Assembly (NCBI GenBank): GCA_948567375.1 | Contig: OX419757.1 | Coordinates: forward strand, 6,324,001 to 6,388,000 | Origin: Lunularia cruciata | Taxonomy: Eukaryota; Streptophyta; Marchantiopsida; Lunulariales; Lunulariaceae | Direction of reading: 5' to 3' | DNA length: 64,000 bases | Notes under the pieces: model-generated | The model's database searches: none | Told to the model about the DNA's origin: nothing | The model's input: the letters and a program-made list of their open reading frames with translations, nothing else | Part shown: piece by piece, positions 21,551-33,461 of the stretch | How the letters are laid out: the number at the start of each line of letters is the position of its first letter | How positions within the stretch are numbered: the first letter of the stretch is position 1 | Program-made: the position numbers and the translations under genes

Positions 21551-23447
21551 CTTAACCTGAAATTGCCTAAGGTAGACCCTCGAGAATAGTTAGACAAGAG
21601 CATTCCATGAAAGCTGAGGTTTGTAACTTTTGTTGTGGAATTGGGCTTACTCCTTGATTGAGATAGGACAAGGAATTGTACAAGAAACCCATCAAGATCA
21701 GTCTGCTCTGAGGCAAAACTTGCACCTATGGACGTATGAGCATTGGAAAGCAGTACTAGGGAATTCTATAGGAGCAAATAGAGGATTGAGGATGGATTTC
21801 TCATTGTTTAATTCTAAGAGATCTATAGATATGTTATCATCAATGTTAGTTGCAAGAAGGATAACAAGAATGGATGGAATGTAGAAAACTATTAAGATCT
21901 AACCTAAGGGGAAGTAGTCTTAGCTTTGCTCAAAATATTCAAGTCTAGCAAGAAATCTATGTGGCCGTTAGCCAAGTCTTACTCTTTGAGTATGTAATTG
22001 CAAGAAAACCAATAGATTGGGTAGGAATATTCTACAACCAAGTGGCAGATGGCAAATGTATCATTCTTCTCACAGAAAGGACCTCAATACTTAGTATTTC
22101 TTTTCCAATTTTACATAAGTTTGGGGTTGTTGACAAGAGGAGAAGGAGGAATTCCTTGGTCATTGCCTAGATGAAGTGTTCCTTCAAAATCAACCCAATT
22201 GATTGACATCCATGAGAAAAGTAGAGAAGGCATATGCAAATATAGACATGAAGAAAGTGTTAAGAAAAGACAAGGGTCATGAGGAGCCAAAGGAATAAGT
22301 GTTCAGCCAAGGCAAAGGACAGATTAGCTAGCATAGAAAATGTAAGGTGACTAAGTCTCCTAAGGAAATGATCTCTCACTTGAAGAAGGTAAGGAAAGAA
22401 GGAGATCTGGCAAACTCATGAAGAGATGAGCAAGAGATGTTTACTACAATAGTATTGAAGCTAAATCAAATCAGAAGTCAAAATCCAAAGGAGGCCTTTA
22501 AAAGTTGACACTGTTGTAGATGGATGATGCTAATGTCAATCAACATTTAGGGGACTTGGGAATGGAGGGTCTGTTTGTAGAGGATGATCTGCCAATACAA
22601 GAACATCAAGAAGAGGATGCTAGGGAAGAGCACCTAAAGTAGAGCTAGAGGTGCAAACATCCTTTTGGAAAGCAAGTGCTACACTACAAGAACCCCAAAG
22701 GAGAAGAGAAACCCCATGAACCAGATCAACCAATGAATAATGATAAAGGAGTGCTAAGTACCTTGACTAAGGAGATAGTCTTGATAGTTCAATTTCTTAC
22801 AAGTATTTATGAGGAATATAAGCAATTAGGAGTGGAGAGCCTAAGTGACCTACCAAGGTGGATGTATAACACCTTGAAGGAATGGTAAAGTGAAATTTTT
22901 GGACAAATTGCAAAAAGAATTAGACAATGCAAAATGAGGAGAATAGGAAGAATAGTCTTTAGTAAAGTCAGTCAAGGAAGATTTGAAACTTCCTCAATCA
23001 AAATTGCTTCACATCAACTTTGCGCTGCACTCACAAATGCAGAATACTACCAACACTACAATTCCTCTCAAATCTGTCAAGGCATTGCTCCGATTGCACT
23101 TCACTCAAGATCAAACACACAGAGTAAAGATCAAGGCTGTGGAATCCAACATCCAACAAGCACACTGACTTGGACTTCAAATTTCTCCACACACTCACAA
23201 TTACAAACACAAAGTTGATACTCAGAATCAAGCTCAAGCGACGAGCACTGCTTCACAACACTTTGCTTTATCTATTCTCAGAAATTATGAGCACTGAACA
23301 ACAATTTCTTGCAAATGCCACTCTTAAATAGTGAAGCAAATGACCAGTTCTAACAAAAATACCATTTCCTAACAACTCTACAAACCTGTAGATCCAAAAT
23401 GACAATGCACTTCTTCATATCTACCTCTTCAAATCTCAATTTTGTTT
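21551..23447. other. Degenerate sequence without a recognisable gene
   Basis: About 1.9 kb of AT-rich sequence. Short plus-strand frames exist (21630-21884, 21961-22170, 22676-22888) that may be pieces of one decayed protein, with phrases such as KPIDWVGIFYNQVADGK and VQFLTSIYEEYKQLG. I recognise no family and the frames do not join cleanly. Probably part of an old element or host spacer into which D1 inserted. Confidence 0.4.
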
Positions 23448-25121
23448 CTAATCCAATCCAATGTCTACTTCTTCCTCGGCTTTCAAACCCGATCCCGAAG
23501 TAACTTCACCCACTACTCCTCTATCCTCGGGTTTCATAACTCCTAATTCCTCTACCAAATCTAACAATTCTCTTTCTTGATCTGAAATTCCCCTAGCAGG
23601 TAATCTATCTAACTCCTTATCTCTTGACCCACTCTTCTCTAATGTCTCCAATGGTAACTCCGAAGACTTCTACACTCCCACTTCATCTACTTTGGGTTTT
23701 GCTCTGACATCCTTCCAAAGTTTATCTATCTCTAATTTGACTACGTCTTATCTGATTGTGATATTGTCTTCTACTTCCAATATCTTTCTATCTACACGAG
23801 TTCTTAGACTAATCAGTAAAGCATTCAAGTCTTTGTCCTTTGCACTTCTCCTCTTCATCTCTTGCACCAACAACTTCAACTCGTGCAGCCTCGTCTCTTT
23901 GATGCGCACATTGGCCTCTGTACTCAACATCGCATTCATCTTGATCACGATCTCTTTTAATGGCTCCAATCTCATTTTCCTCTCCTGTTCTCAATCTACA
24001 AGCCAATCTTCTTTGTACATTGCCAATTCTGCTTTGAACTCGGCTTTCACAACTTCCTTCTCCTTCTCTTTCTACACAATCTTTTCCTCCTGATTGTGAA
24101 GTAACTCTCTCAACCTTTCTTCCTCTCTATACCTCACTGTCAACTCTCGTTGCCACAACTGCTTCTTTTCCTCTGCACTCTCCATCACTTTATCAAGCTC
24201 TTGTTCTTTCTCTGCTACTCTTGTCATAAAATGGATAATTTCTAGTCTTGAATCAGCAAATTGCTGCTTAAAGATTTCATATTCGGCAATTTGTCTTTGC
24301 TTTGCTATGACGTTCTGCTCTATTAGTTCCTCCCAATTCCTTGCTTCTCTCCTCAAATTCTCAAGCACTTGATTTTGCACTACTGCATCTACTCGTAGTA
24401 CTTCCCTTTCCTCCTCACCTTGGATTATACTCTTCTGCAATTTAGAGTTCTCTTCTTCTAATTGTGCTAACACTTGCAACATAGTCTTCACCTCCGGACA
24501 CTTTGACTGCATCTCCTTCTTCTTGTTCTCTAACTTTACTAATAAAGGGCACACAACCTCCCACAGGTACTCCACTCCTTCACTTGGAGTTACCTCAACT
24601 TGCGGAGTGATCTCCTTCTTCACCTCTTCTTCACTTGACACTCGCCTTTTGAGCCGCAATTGCCATATAGGAATGGATGCTTCACTCCCCAAAATTTCAT
24701 CCTCCTCTTCTCTTACCTTACTTGGCCCTGCTCCACACCTTGCCTTTTGCCTAGAACAAACTCCTCATTGAATGGTAACTTTCCTTTCATCTTGCTTTGG
24801 CACTTCATCTTCCAACTTCGAGTTACCCTTCTCCTCCCTCTCCATCGTGGCTTTCTCTTCCTTGGGTACCAATGTCATCTGCTCTCCATCGTTGCTATCA
24901 CTACTCGTGTCTCCACTCTGCAGTGTGAGCTCGGGTTCTTCATCTCTTTCTAAGTCTTTGGACTTGCACTTTGCTTCGCCTTCTGATTCTTCCTCCGATG
25001 ATGCAATTACCACCATACCTTTCCTTGGGTTTACTCTTCTAGCCTTCCAAAGTCTTACTTTCTTGATGTCTTCTCCTTCTCCTTGTTGACTCCTCTTCTT
25101 CGACTTTGGAGTAAGTTCCAC
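23448..25121 (-). pseudogene. Decayed long coiled-coil protein, unknown
   Basis: One minus-strand frame stays open for about 558 codons apart from premature stops near 24763 (TGA), 24072 (TAG), 24007 (TGA), 23748 (TAA) and 23655 (TAG). All five could have arisen from CGA, CAG or CAA by C-to-T change, and no frameshift is needed. The protein starts basic, passes an acidic Ser/Glu stretch, then has long Glu/Lys/Leu heptad-like coiled coil (LEEENSKLQKSIIQGEEER, EKEQELDKVMESAEEKK) and a charged C-terminus. No Cys knuckle or catalytic motif is seen. It could be an element accessory ORF or a dead host gene. The frame extends upstream with more stops. Confidence 0.45.
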
Positions 25122-25905
25122 GCCAAGAATATGATCCGAAGTCTACTCAAGACTTCAATTCTTGCAATCACCTCTAACCTCTGAATTGCATGATTTCTCT
25201 CTGCAAATTTGGAATTCTTCTTCCCTCCTCCCATCTTTCTCTCTTCCACTCTGGGCTGGGGACTATTCTTCCTACTGATTCCCGGATTAGCTCTCTCAAA
25301 TTCTTCTCTACACACCAATGCGTCTTAGACTCTACTTCCTTTCCCATGATCTCCTACAAGATGACTTCTTAACAGCAAGGGAAAATTGATTGTCATCACT
25401 TTGTCTTTAGCCCAATTTTTATAGAGTCACGCCTTCTTTTTCTTTCTTCAATTTGAGTTTCAACCAAGAAATCACACCTTTTTCATGCTCCTGTCATTGT
25501 CAAGTGTCCTTCACATGTATGACCGCCATTTTTGAACGGTCCTTTCTTGAATGTCTTGCCCAAAAGGAAAGTTGTTACATTGTCCTCGCTTCGGGTTGAG
25601 CACCCCCGATACAAAGACTCCTTACTTTGGGTTGTATGCTGATAGGGCAATTCCGAGTACTTTGCCTTATGAATCGAAGCCACCTTACTTGAGGTTTCAT
25701 CCCGAGGATACTTTTCTTCACCTTCGTTGGCCATATAGGCATAATTTGACTTCTCTATACACTTCTTCTTCCAAATTCCGAAAAAAGCATATAATGTGGG
25801 TACCACACCAAGAGGTAGGGTAATGAAAGACCAACACTTGAAATATCATGTTTTTAATTCATTGGTTAATAAGTGAAAGAGCCATGACCTCTTTCTCATT
25901 TTTAT
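25122..25905. other. Spacer, nothing recognised
   Basis: AT-rich sequence upstream of the coiled-coil frame. Minus-strand frames at 25055-25318 and 25483-25806 look like remains or chance. No LTR ends or RNA genes seen. Confidence 0.3.
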
Positions 25906-26151
25906 CATCCTTGTGTGTTTTGTATTCTTGTGAATCTTTGTAGTAATTATCTCTTTGCTCCTTGTGTCTTTAATCCTTGGAGGCAAGGCAATCATTTGAA
26001 ATCAATTTCTAGATGGTATTGTGAGTGACTATAGTGTTGAAATCTAGAAATTGATTTCAAATGATTGCCTTGCCTCCAAGGATTAAAGACACAAGGCAAA
26101 AAATAGATAATTACTACAAAGATTCACAAGAATACAAAACACATAAGGATG
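25906..26151. repeat. 107-bp inverted repeat with 31-bp spacer
   Basis: Arms 25906-26012 and 26044-26151 are reverse complements with only a few mismatches (for example ATCAATTTCTAG against CTAGAAATTGAT at the loop side). The spacer contains AGTGACTATAGTGTTGAAA, which recurs directly after the right arm (26154-26172). It would fold as a long hairpin in RNA or DNA. It may be a fold-back element, a hairpin-RNA locus or a template-switch product. Confidence 0.85.
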
Positions 26152-26699
26152 ATAGTGACTATAGTGTTGAAAGTATGCAAGATGAAAACATGTGAGATAG
26201 AGAAGTGTGCACACAAATCCTAACTTAGAAAGTGAATGGGATTTCTTGGAGATTTTTGTTACTTTAGAAAGGAAATAAAACTCCTTTGGCATGGACATCC
26301 TATCATTCAAATAGGAAGCCTTTGGCTTTGGTGAATTCCTTAGGACATGAAAAGTTGTTCCTTGGGAGTTTGAAATCCTTTGGAGCAAGAAAGTTAAGAA
26401 AAATCTCTTGAAGTGGATAAGGCCTTGAATTGAAATATCACTTTCAGCAATTGAGTGGTTTTATGTAGAATATGAGTGAGTTTATCTTTGTTAATCTTTT
26501 TGGTGGGCATTGGAGGGTGACATTACTTCTCGGACTTGTGTATGCCCAAGAAGTGAAAGAAGTAAGAATAATGGACTAATCAATGATATCTACCTTAGTA
26601 TCTCTTCATTTCTAATTGTATCCTTGAGGGAGCAAATGTTTTCATAGGGAAACATTGCAATTTGGTGAAAAATGTGTTATTATAATAGAAAACATATAA
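26152..26699. other. Spacer, nothing recognised
   Basis: AT-rich sequence between the inverted repeat and the first copia RT homology. It may be upstream copia sequence, but no integrase motif could be read. Confidence 0.3.
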
Positions 26700-27489
26700 A
26701 GGATGGAGAAAAATGATGGAGGAAGAGATGGATGGAGTCCTTTCAAAGTGCTAGATATAGGATCTAGTGAATTACCTATAAAGAAGACAAAATTGGTTGT
26801 AAATAAGTAAAACAAGATGGAAGTACATTTGAAGCTAGAAGAACCATATATAAGATATAGGTCAAAATAAAAGGGTATGCAAAAAAGATGGTATATATTT
26901 CAATATGAAAATTTTTTAACTATCTCTCTTGTAGTGAAAATCACTTCTACTTAAGTTAAGTTCTACTAGCTATTATTCTATATTATTACCTCAATTTGAA
27001 GTAGCTAGGTGTTACCATAGCTTTTTTACATGGAGATTTAGTGAATGAGATAAATATCAGCCAAGTAGAAGGTTTTCAGGTCTCTAGGAAGGAGACTTAA
27101 GTATGCAAGTTGAAAAAATTGCTATATGAGCTAAATAATACATAAACAATGATATCCACATTTTGATATGACCAACCAGAGTGAGTTGAAAAGGTCAATC
27201 CATATAAATAAATCATCTTGCTAGTTTATGTGGACAATGTAATTATTGCAACTCAAATGGAATCTAATATTGATAGGCTCAATGGTGAAATTAATAAAAA
27301 AATTTGACTTGTGACTTAGCAAGAAGAAACTAGGTATCAATATCTTTAAGGACAAGGAGATCTAAAGGCATGAATATCAAAAGGGACTTACAATGAGAAA
27401 GCAATAATGCATTTTGGTCTGGAGATACAAAATAGTACTTCTTTATCTTCTCATTTCAGATTCTCTTTTGTGTAAGGTCTCAAGACTAT
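26700..27489 (+). mobile_element. Ty1/copia element E, RT part (left of C1)
   Basis: Decayed copia-type reverse transcriptase. Remnants follow the family order: MEEEMDG, KGYAKKDGIYFN, LKKLLYELN-like residues, then YVDNVIIAT (the YVDD box with D to N) and DRLNGEINKKFDL. Many stops and deletions. The reading breaks at 27489 in GLKTI and resumes at 55361 with EQES, proving that everything between is inserted. Confidence 0.8.
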
Positions 27490-28113
27490 TGTGCATCTAT
27501 AAATCACTACATAACATACATTGATGTCAAAATCATACATTATAGAAGAAAAAGATACAAAAGTCACAGTAACTCTAAAGTGCTATAATAATCAGTTTGA
27601 TCACTCACTCAATTGGTATTGGAAACTCAATTCTCAACTCAATAAACTACCAACAATGGGCATTGATTACACTATCAAGCCACATGCATTCTAGCTAAGA
27701 GACTCCAATTGATTCGTTCCAATATTTTTACATGATAACCAAGAGCTCAAAGGCTCAACATCAAATAAGTAAGCTTTCTAGAGCTACAATTTGAGGGTTT
27801 ACCCCTCTAGACTTGACCTAGAAATCCAACCCTAATAGTGCCACTAATGACCCATCCAATGGTCCACTTGATGGTGCAGACAATAACTTTAACAACATGA
27901 TCAATAGTCCTAGCACAAAATCTAACTAATCACCTAGTAATCTTTAAGCAACTATTGGTATAACTCTGATTGCCAAGACTAACACTCCAACATTTGAGCA
28001 GATTAGCTTTGGCATTGCAAATATTATGACAACTATCATGTGTTTATAAATTGCTACACAACATACACTATAGAAGCATACAAAAGGTACACATGAACTC
28101 TAAAGTGTAATAA
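27490..28113 (-). repeat. C1 3' terminal repeats X'-L-X
   Basis: Three blocks: X' 27490-27588, L 27589-28031 (matching the 5' repeat 54930-55360) and X 28032-28113. X and X' are copies of one sequence, both ending in CTCTAAAGTG before a TAATAAT run. The order equals that at the 3' end of C2 (38363-39008). The outer boundary at 27490 is fixed by resumption of copia sequence. Confidence 0.75.
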
Positions 28114-28130
28114 TACCTCCCCTCCTTCCA
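28114..28130 (-). other. C1 polypurine tract
   Basis: The minus strand reads GGAAGGAGGGGAGG next to block X. It corresponds to the C-run at 39011-39017 in C2. Confidence 0.6.
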
Positions 28131-28179
28131 AAGCTGGTAGTTAAGTCCTTATAACTCTAGACAATCATCTACTTCAATA

Positions 28180-28365
28180 TTTATGACCTATAGTGGCCAA
28201 AGATCAAGAACCCTACATCAAGGACATACCTTACATGAGGACATAGCCATTATCCTTGAAAAATTACTATGGAAAAGGAGTAAAACATGCCATTTTCCAT
28301 GCTTTCAAATAGCTATCATAATACCACCAAAAATGCTACATAACATATACCACAAGCCGACATGT
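28180..28365 (-). pseudogene. C1 PHD finger remnant
   Basis: This aligns with the PHD finger of C2 at nucleotide level (WYMLCSIFGG against RCMLCGSSGG, WHV against WHMAC). The first Cys has become Tyr, and about 18 bp covering the second Cys pair are deleted. It shows that the domain was already in the family when C1 inserted. Confidence 0.55.
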
Positions 28366-28419
28366 ACAATTGCCAAGCTTGGGTTTAAAGTGCCATTAAT
28401 GTCTGGGAGGTAACATGGT

Positions 28420-31060
28420 GCATAATTGCACACATGATCCTTCCAAACAACACTATCATGTCCTTTTAACATGAGGATGCAAGAAGGCTAAATTTCATGC
28501 ATTCTTAGGATAATGCAACTTGTTTCACATCAAGTATCTTTGGTGTAGTCTATTGTAGATATACATAACCACTTGGATGACACTGATAGATCAAGGGTCT
28601 ATAACCTCTTCTTTGAATAGTCACATAATAGAAGGTATCCCTATGTTAAAAAATTGTTAAGCCCTCAAAAGCTATCAACATCACTCTCCAAAAGATCTCT
28701 GCCCATTGAGAACATGTGCTCAACTATATGCTTAGATCATCCAAATCCAAAACTATAATAGTATTGTGACAAATGGTACAATTGTTACAAGTAAATTTGG
28801 ATCTCATCCATAGGGTAGAAATTAAGGGAAGAAAGATGCTAAGGAGGCTTGTCAACTAAATTGATAGTCCGTGGCCAACCAAGGTAATTGGAGATCCCAA
28901 TCTCCCAAATGGTCTCTCTGCAAACTGTACTTACTAAATCCTCTCTTCACTATCTAAACCACTCTCTATGCTAAGCCACATACCTTGAGGTGATATTGGA
29001 AGGTAGTACAATGATCAACCAAGGTCTTATCACACAAGACCTGAAATTCTATACCTTGATCAATCAAGGCCTCAATTGGTGTACCAAAATGATTAAGAAC
29101 CTCATCTAGAAATAAGTAAGTTGTCCCTTTACTTGACTTGTCAAGAAGTACCACCAACTCAATTTACTTGGAGAAGTGTTCCACCATAACTAAAACATAC
29201 CAATGATGTCTCATAGTAAATGGTAAAGTTCCAGCAAAATCCAAACTCCAATGATAAGTAGTGGATGTAATTGTGGAAATAAGAGCATTAAATGATGCTC
29301 TAACTTGGTCACAAACCACACATATAGAAACTAAAAATTGTACATTGGCATACATGATATGCCACCAATAATGACTCTGGAGTAAGTTATATGTTCACTG
29401 TACTTCAAAATGTCCTAGTTCCTCATGAGCATGACATACCAAATGTGGTCTTTGAGATGGAAGGGACACTACTTGCACTCTACCATCCTTCCATGCCCAA
29501 AGAAGATATTTTCATTCCAATCTAAATTACATGGCTCATTGAAGGATATGGTCTCTCTCCTTGGAACCAACTGCGTTGCCCATAACACCAATGCAAAGAT
29601 ACCCCATTATTAAGATATCATGAATATCTTGTTGAGTTGTACCAATATCTCCACCCTCTAGATCTAAGACCTCAATAAATTTTCTTGTCTATATTGAGAA
29701 TGATGCCCCCAGAGCCTCAGAAAATATAGATAGGAAGGCAAATGTATGCCAACCTAGCACTATCTCCTTATCTATCTCACAATGCCAATATGGTCCAATT
29801 AGATCATGTTGGTTGGTATATGGGTTCTACTCAACCCATTTTCATCCCAATTCACCACTCCAAGTCTAGGAATAACTATGAGATCATACTCCTATAAAAC
29901 CAAAGCCCATCATGCAACCTTCCTTAAAAGCTTATTAGACTCCATCAACCACTTTAGTGGTTGATAATTTGTGATGAAAGCAAAGGAGTTACCAAATAGG
30001 TAACATTGGGGATGTGTTATTGCCCAAATTGCTGCCAACCACTCTCTCATATGAACTAAATTTTACCTTTTTTGAATTACTAAAGCAACTAGCATAGGCC
30101 ACCAAAAACTCCTTCACCTCATCATCTTGCAAAATGAGCTTTGTTATAAGCTCTAACATACTCCAATCACTATAAACTTGGAATGGTCATCCTTTGATCA
30201 GTCTCCTAAGAACAAGAGTAGATGTAAACCTCTCCTTGAGCTCTACAAAAGCTCTCTCTTGCTCATCTCCCCAACACCACTCTTGTGTAAGCTAGGTCAA
30301 CTTCGTCAAAGCCTTAGCAAGTCATTTACATTAAATCCTCTAACATACAATGATAGAAGTTTACCAACCCAAAGAATTTTTGCACTCTATTAACATCCTT
30401 AAATAAAGTAATATGTGCAATAGCCTCTACCTTGGTTTTTTTATTATGAAGTCTACCATAGTATGATCGAAATACTCAACTTGCTCTTGGAAGAATCTAC
30501 ACTTCTCAAAATGTAATTTAAGTCCATGAGATCTTAACCCCTCAAACGCCTTCAAAAAATATCTCTCATGCTCCTCCATAGTAGTGCTATAGACCAAAAT
30601 ATCATGAATATACCATCAAGAAAAATCCAATCATGCTAAAATCTTCTTTATGACTCTTTGGAACTTGGCCAAAGTATTCTCTAACCCCAAATGGTAAAAC
30701 CACTATTGATATAATACGCCCTTGCTGTGAGGATCAATAGTCCAAAATTGTAACTTAAACTTGTCTTCCTCCTTGATCAACAACTTATGATATGTTATTC
30801 AAATATCCAAAGTATTGAAGACCTTTGCATGCCCAATTGTGTCAAAGATCTTTTTTGGTATGAGCATAACATACCAATCAACCCTAGTTTGTTGGTTGAT
30901 AGGATAGTAATCTCCACACATCTATCTATCCATTTAGCTTCCATGCATATCCTTCTTGCTAACATCACTATAGCTAAAGCATATTCTCCATGTGGAATTT
31001 CTACCAAACCAACCTCAAAAAAGTCTACATTATTGGTTTGAATCAATATTCTCTCCATGT
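28420..31060 (-). pseudogene. C1 integrase, RNase H and reverse transcriptase remnants
   Basis: Decayed equivalent of C2 39640-42035. Integrase pieces are CVVCDQVRASFNA, WSLDFAGTLPF and LIDQGIEF (28966-29355). RNase H and RT follow up to 31060 (MERILIQTNNVDFFEVGLVE at the RT N-terminus). Many stops and frameshifts. Confidence 0.75.
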
Positions 31061-31613
31061 CACTATATCTATAAGGACATTGGAAATTGATGCATCACTA
31101 ATTATCTCAATCAGAATACCAAGGCCTTTTAGAGCACCCAAAACCTTTATATTGAAAGCAAAAAAATGTATGTAGCTCCTCAAGAACCTCCAAATCCTCT
31201 ATCTTTCTCCTCTTGTAAGCTTGTGTCTAGTGTTTGGCTCCCAAGTACCCTCTATAATTGATACCGGAGTGGAAGACACACTAATTGACTACCACATTGG
31301 GTGCTTGAGAATAATATTTTCATACCTACAACTACCAGGGTCCACAACCTTAGAGAAAAAAAACTCCCTTTGCTCTAGTTGCAAGGTCCATACATCCTCC
31401 AATTACATCCCATGTAGACAAAGGATGTATTCTAAGTAGACCTTGTTCACTTGAATGTAATTCAAGTAGACAACACTTGCTAGTAATCAATGGCTATGTC
31501 CCAAGAATACCATTCCCACCAGGTCTATCACTCCCAATACATGCTTCAATTGTCTAGATAGGCACAAAGTTCACAAGTGTTTGAGTAGGTATGTCTATCA
31601 AGTGTATCCTGTG

Positions 31614-32790
31614 CTACTCAGCTAATCCAAGGCTCATAATCCAAGTCAAACATTTCAGGTCCATAACTTGCACTAACACTTGATGCTTAGATGCCTCTAA
31701 TGTTGGTGAAACAACAACAATATTTGTATGGAAACCCATCACCTGCTCTCTCTCATTAGCATTGGGCTTCACCAATTGCTTTAACTTTGAGTCCCAAACA
31801 AATCCAAGACCTCCTTCTCTATAAGCATGGGAGGTTTGGAAACTCATGAGTGTGGGTAAAATGGCTTTAGGCTACACAACAAGATTCACTATTTCCATAG
31901 GTGACCTATTAACCACTCTCACTATCTAAGATTGGTGTTAACATCCAAAATATCATCAACAATCAAGTGTTGTAGTTGAATCCTATCATCGGTACACTAT
32001 AAAATCTCTATAGGTAAGAGGTTTTTCCACCAAAGATAAAGATGATGGGCCCATGATCCAACTCTAGCTGCATCCAACAACACAACAAGTCCAATCCAAG
32101 ACCAAACTTGATGTGTACTTGCCACCACTTGTGTGCAAGAATCACCCATCAAAGGGATGTTCTATACAATTTATGTTAAAGAAATTACTTGATGAACCAA
32201 GAGATGTCATAATATACATAACATCTCCCAAAACATACAAGCATAAAGATCATGTAAACCTTGACTTTGTCTAGCAAAGGTATGTTCCTAGCATGGCCAT
32301 CCAAAAATCACCAAATGAATTGTACCATATCTCTCCAAATCTTGGACCTCCAACAAGGAAATTTTTGATGATAGAATCTTCTTGTAATCATTAAATGCTT
32401 ACATTGATAATTACTCTAGATATTGGTAGGCAAAATGTGTCACATGATGTAGAGACTTGTCTAAAAGTTTCATCCCTCCACATACAAGTACCTTTGAACA
32501 TGTATCCTTGCTTGCAATACTATAGTTAGTATAATGCTAATCACACCAAATAAATTTAAAAATTATACTCCCTCCATTGGATACTACCAAGAAACAAGTA
32601 TGGTATCCAAAGGTTACAAGGTAATAGACTTAATAGGCTCGTCCTCAAACTGGTCCACAGGTTGTACAAAGGCTCCACTCCAAGCTTGCTATACCAATTG
32701 ATATGTATGTTGCTACAACACCTCATTAGGACTCCACAATGGAACATCCAATGTGGAAAAAACAAATCCACTTGTACTCTAAATCCGAGT
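31614..32790 (-). pseudogene. C1 cytosine-5 DNA methyltransferase remnant
   Basis: The older copy of the methyltransferase region. At 31614-31847 the C-terminal half is readable: AYREGGLGFVWDS, NEREQVMGFHTN and QVMDLKCLTWIMSLGLAE, equal to motifs IX and X in C2. Upstream to about 32790 the DNA aligns with the motif I-VIII part of C2, with frameshifts. It demonstrates that the methyltransferase is a family trait, not a one-off capture in C2. Confidence 0.72.
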
Positions 32791-32982
32791 GATCTCCTCT
32801 AGTAATAGGGTAACCTCTACATGAGCATTCCCATCTAGTAACTCACCATGACAACTAATAAAACCATTGAATATTGAGATTGATGCCATGGTCCTTGATT
32901 GTAGTGAGCCAAGACTACCACTACTAAAGTGCATTAGTAAGCAACATAGACAACCTTCACTTGATTACCAATGAAATCTTTT

Positions 32983-33406
32983 GAGCAACAAATTTGCAAC
33001 GAGGACATTGCGTCTTAAAAGGAAGGAGGTTTGTAATACCAATAGCTAGATAAACAATCTAGAGATGAAATTTGGTTGGTAATATCTAGAAGGATGTTAT
33101 ATAGGATGGACTTAGTAGATCAGATAGAGGTATCACCAAAAGAGTACTTCTACTAATAGACCAAAAACTGAAATATGCTTGGAAACTTTTAAATCAATAG
33201 CTAGGCATATGATCTAGAGGTGAAACTTGGGGTGGTGACATCTGGAAGGATGTTACACATGATGTAGAACGTAGATCAGATAGAGGTATCACCAAAAGAG
33301 CACTTTTACTAATAGGGCAGAAGCCCAAATAGGCCTGAAAACTTTAGAGGCAATTTTGAAGGCCTAAACGGATGAATTAGACCTTGAAAATGTGTATAAT
33401 TCTTGG
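32983..33406 (+). mobile_element. Family A fragment A2: pol end, polypurine tract, partial 3' LTR
   Basis: Plus-strand 3' end of a chromovirus: the last pol residues (FEQQ, NEDIAS-like), the tract AAAAGGAAGGAGGTT (33017-33031) and an LTR from 33032. The LTR carries the family tandem duplication and fades at about 33406. It lies head-to-head with A3, which is on the minus strand. Confidence 0.8.
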
Positions 33407-33461
33407 TTGTAGTGCTCCACCCATGGTATATTAAAGATCAAATTATAACAAGCTAGAGGTA

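Noticed and set aside
21630-22888. Plus-strand host gene with several exons
   Set aside because: The short frames do not align to a family I know and no convincing splice pattern joins them.
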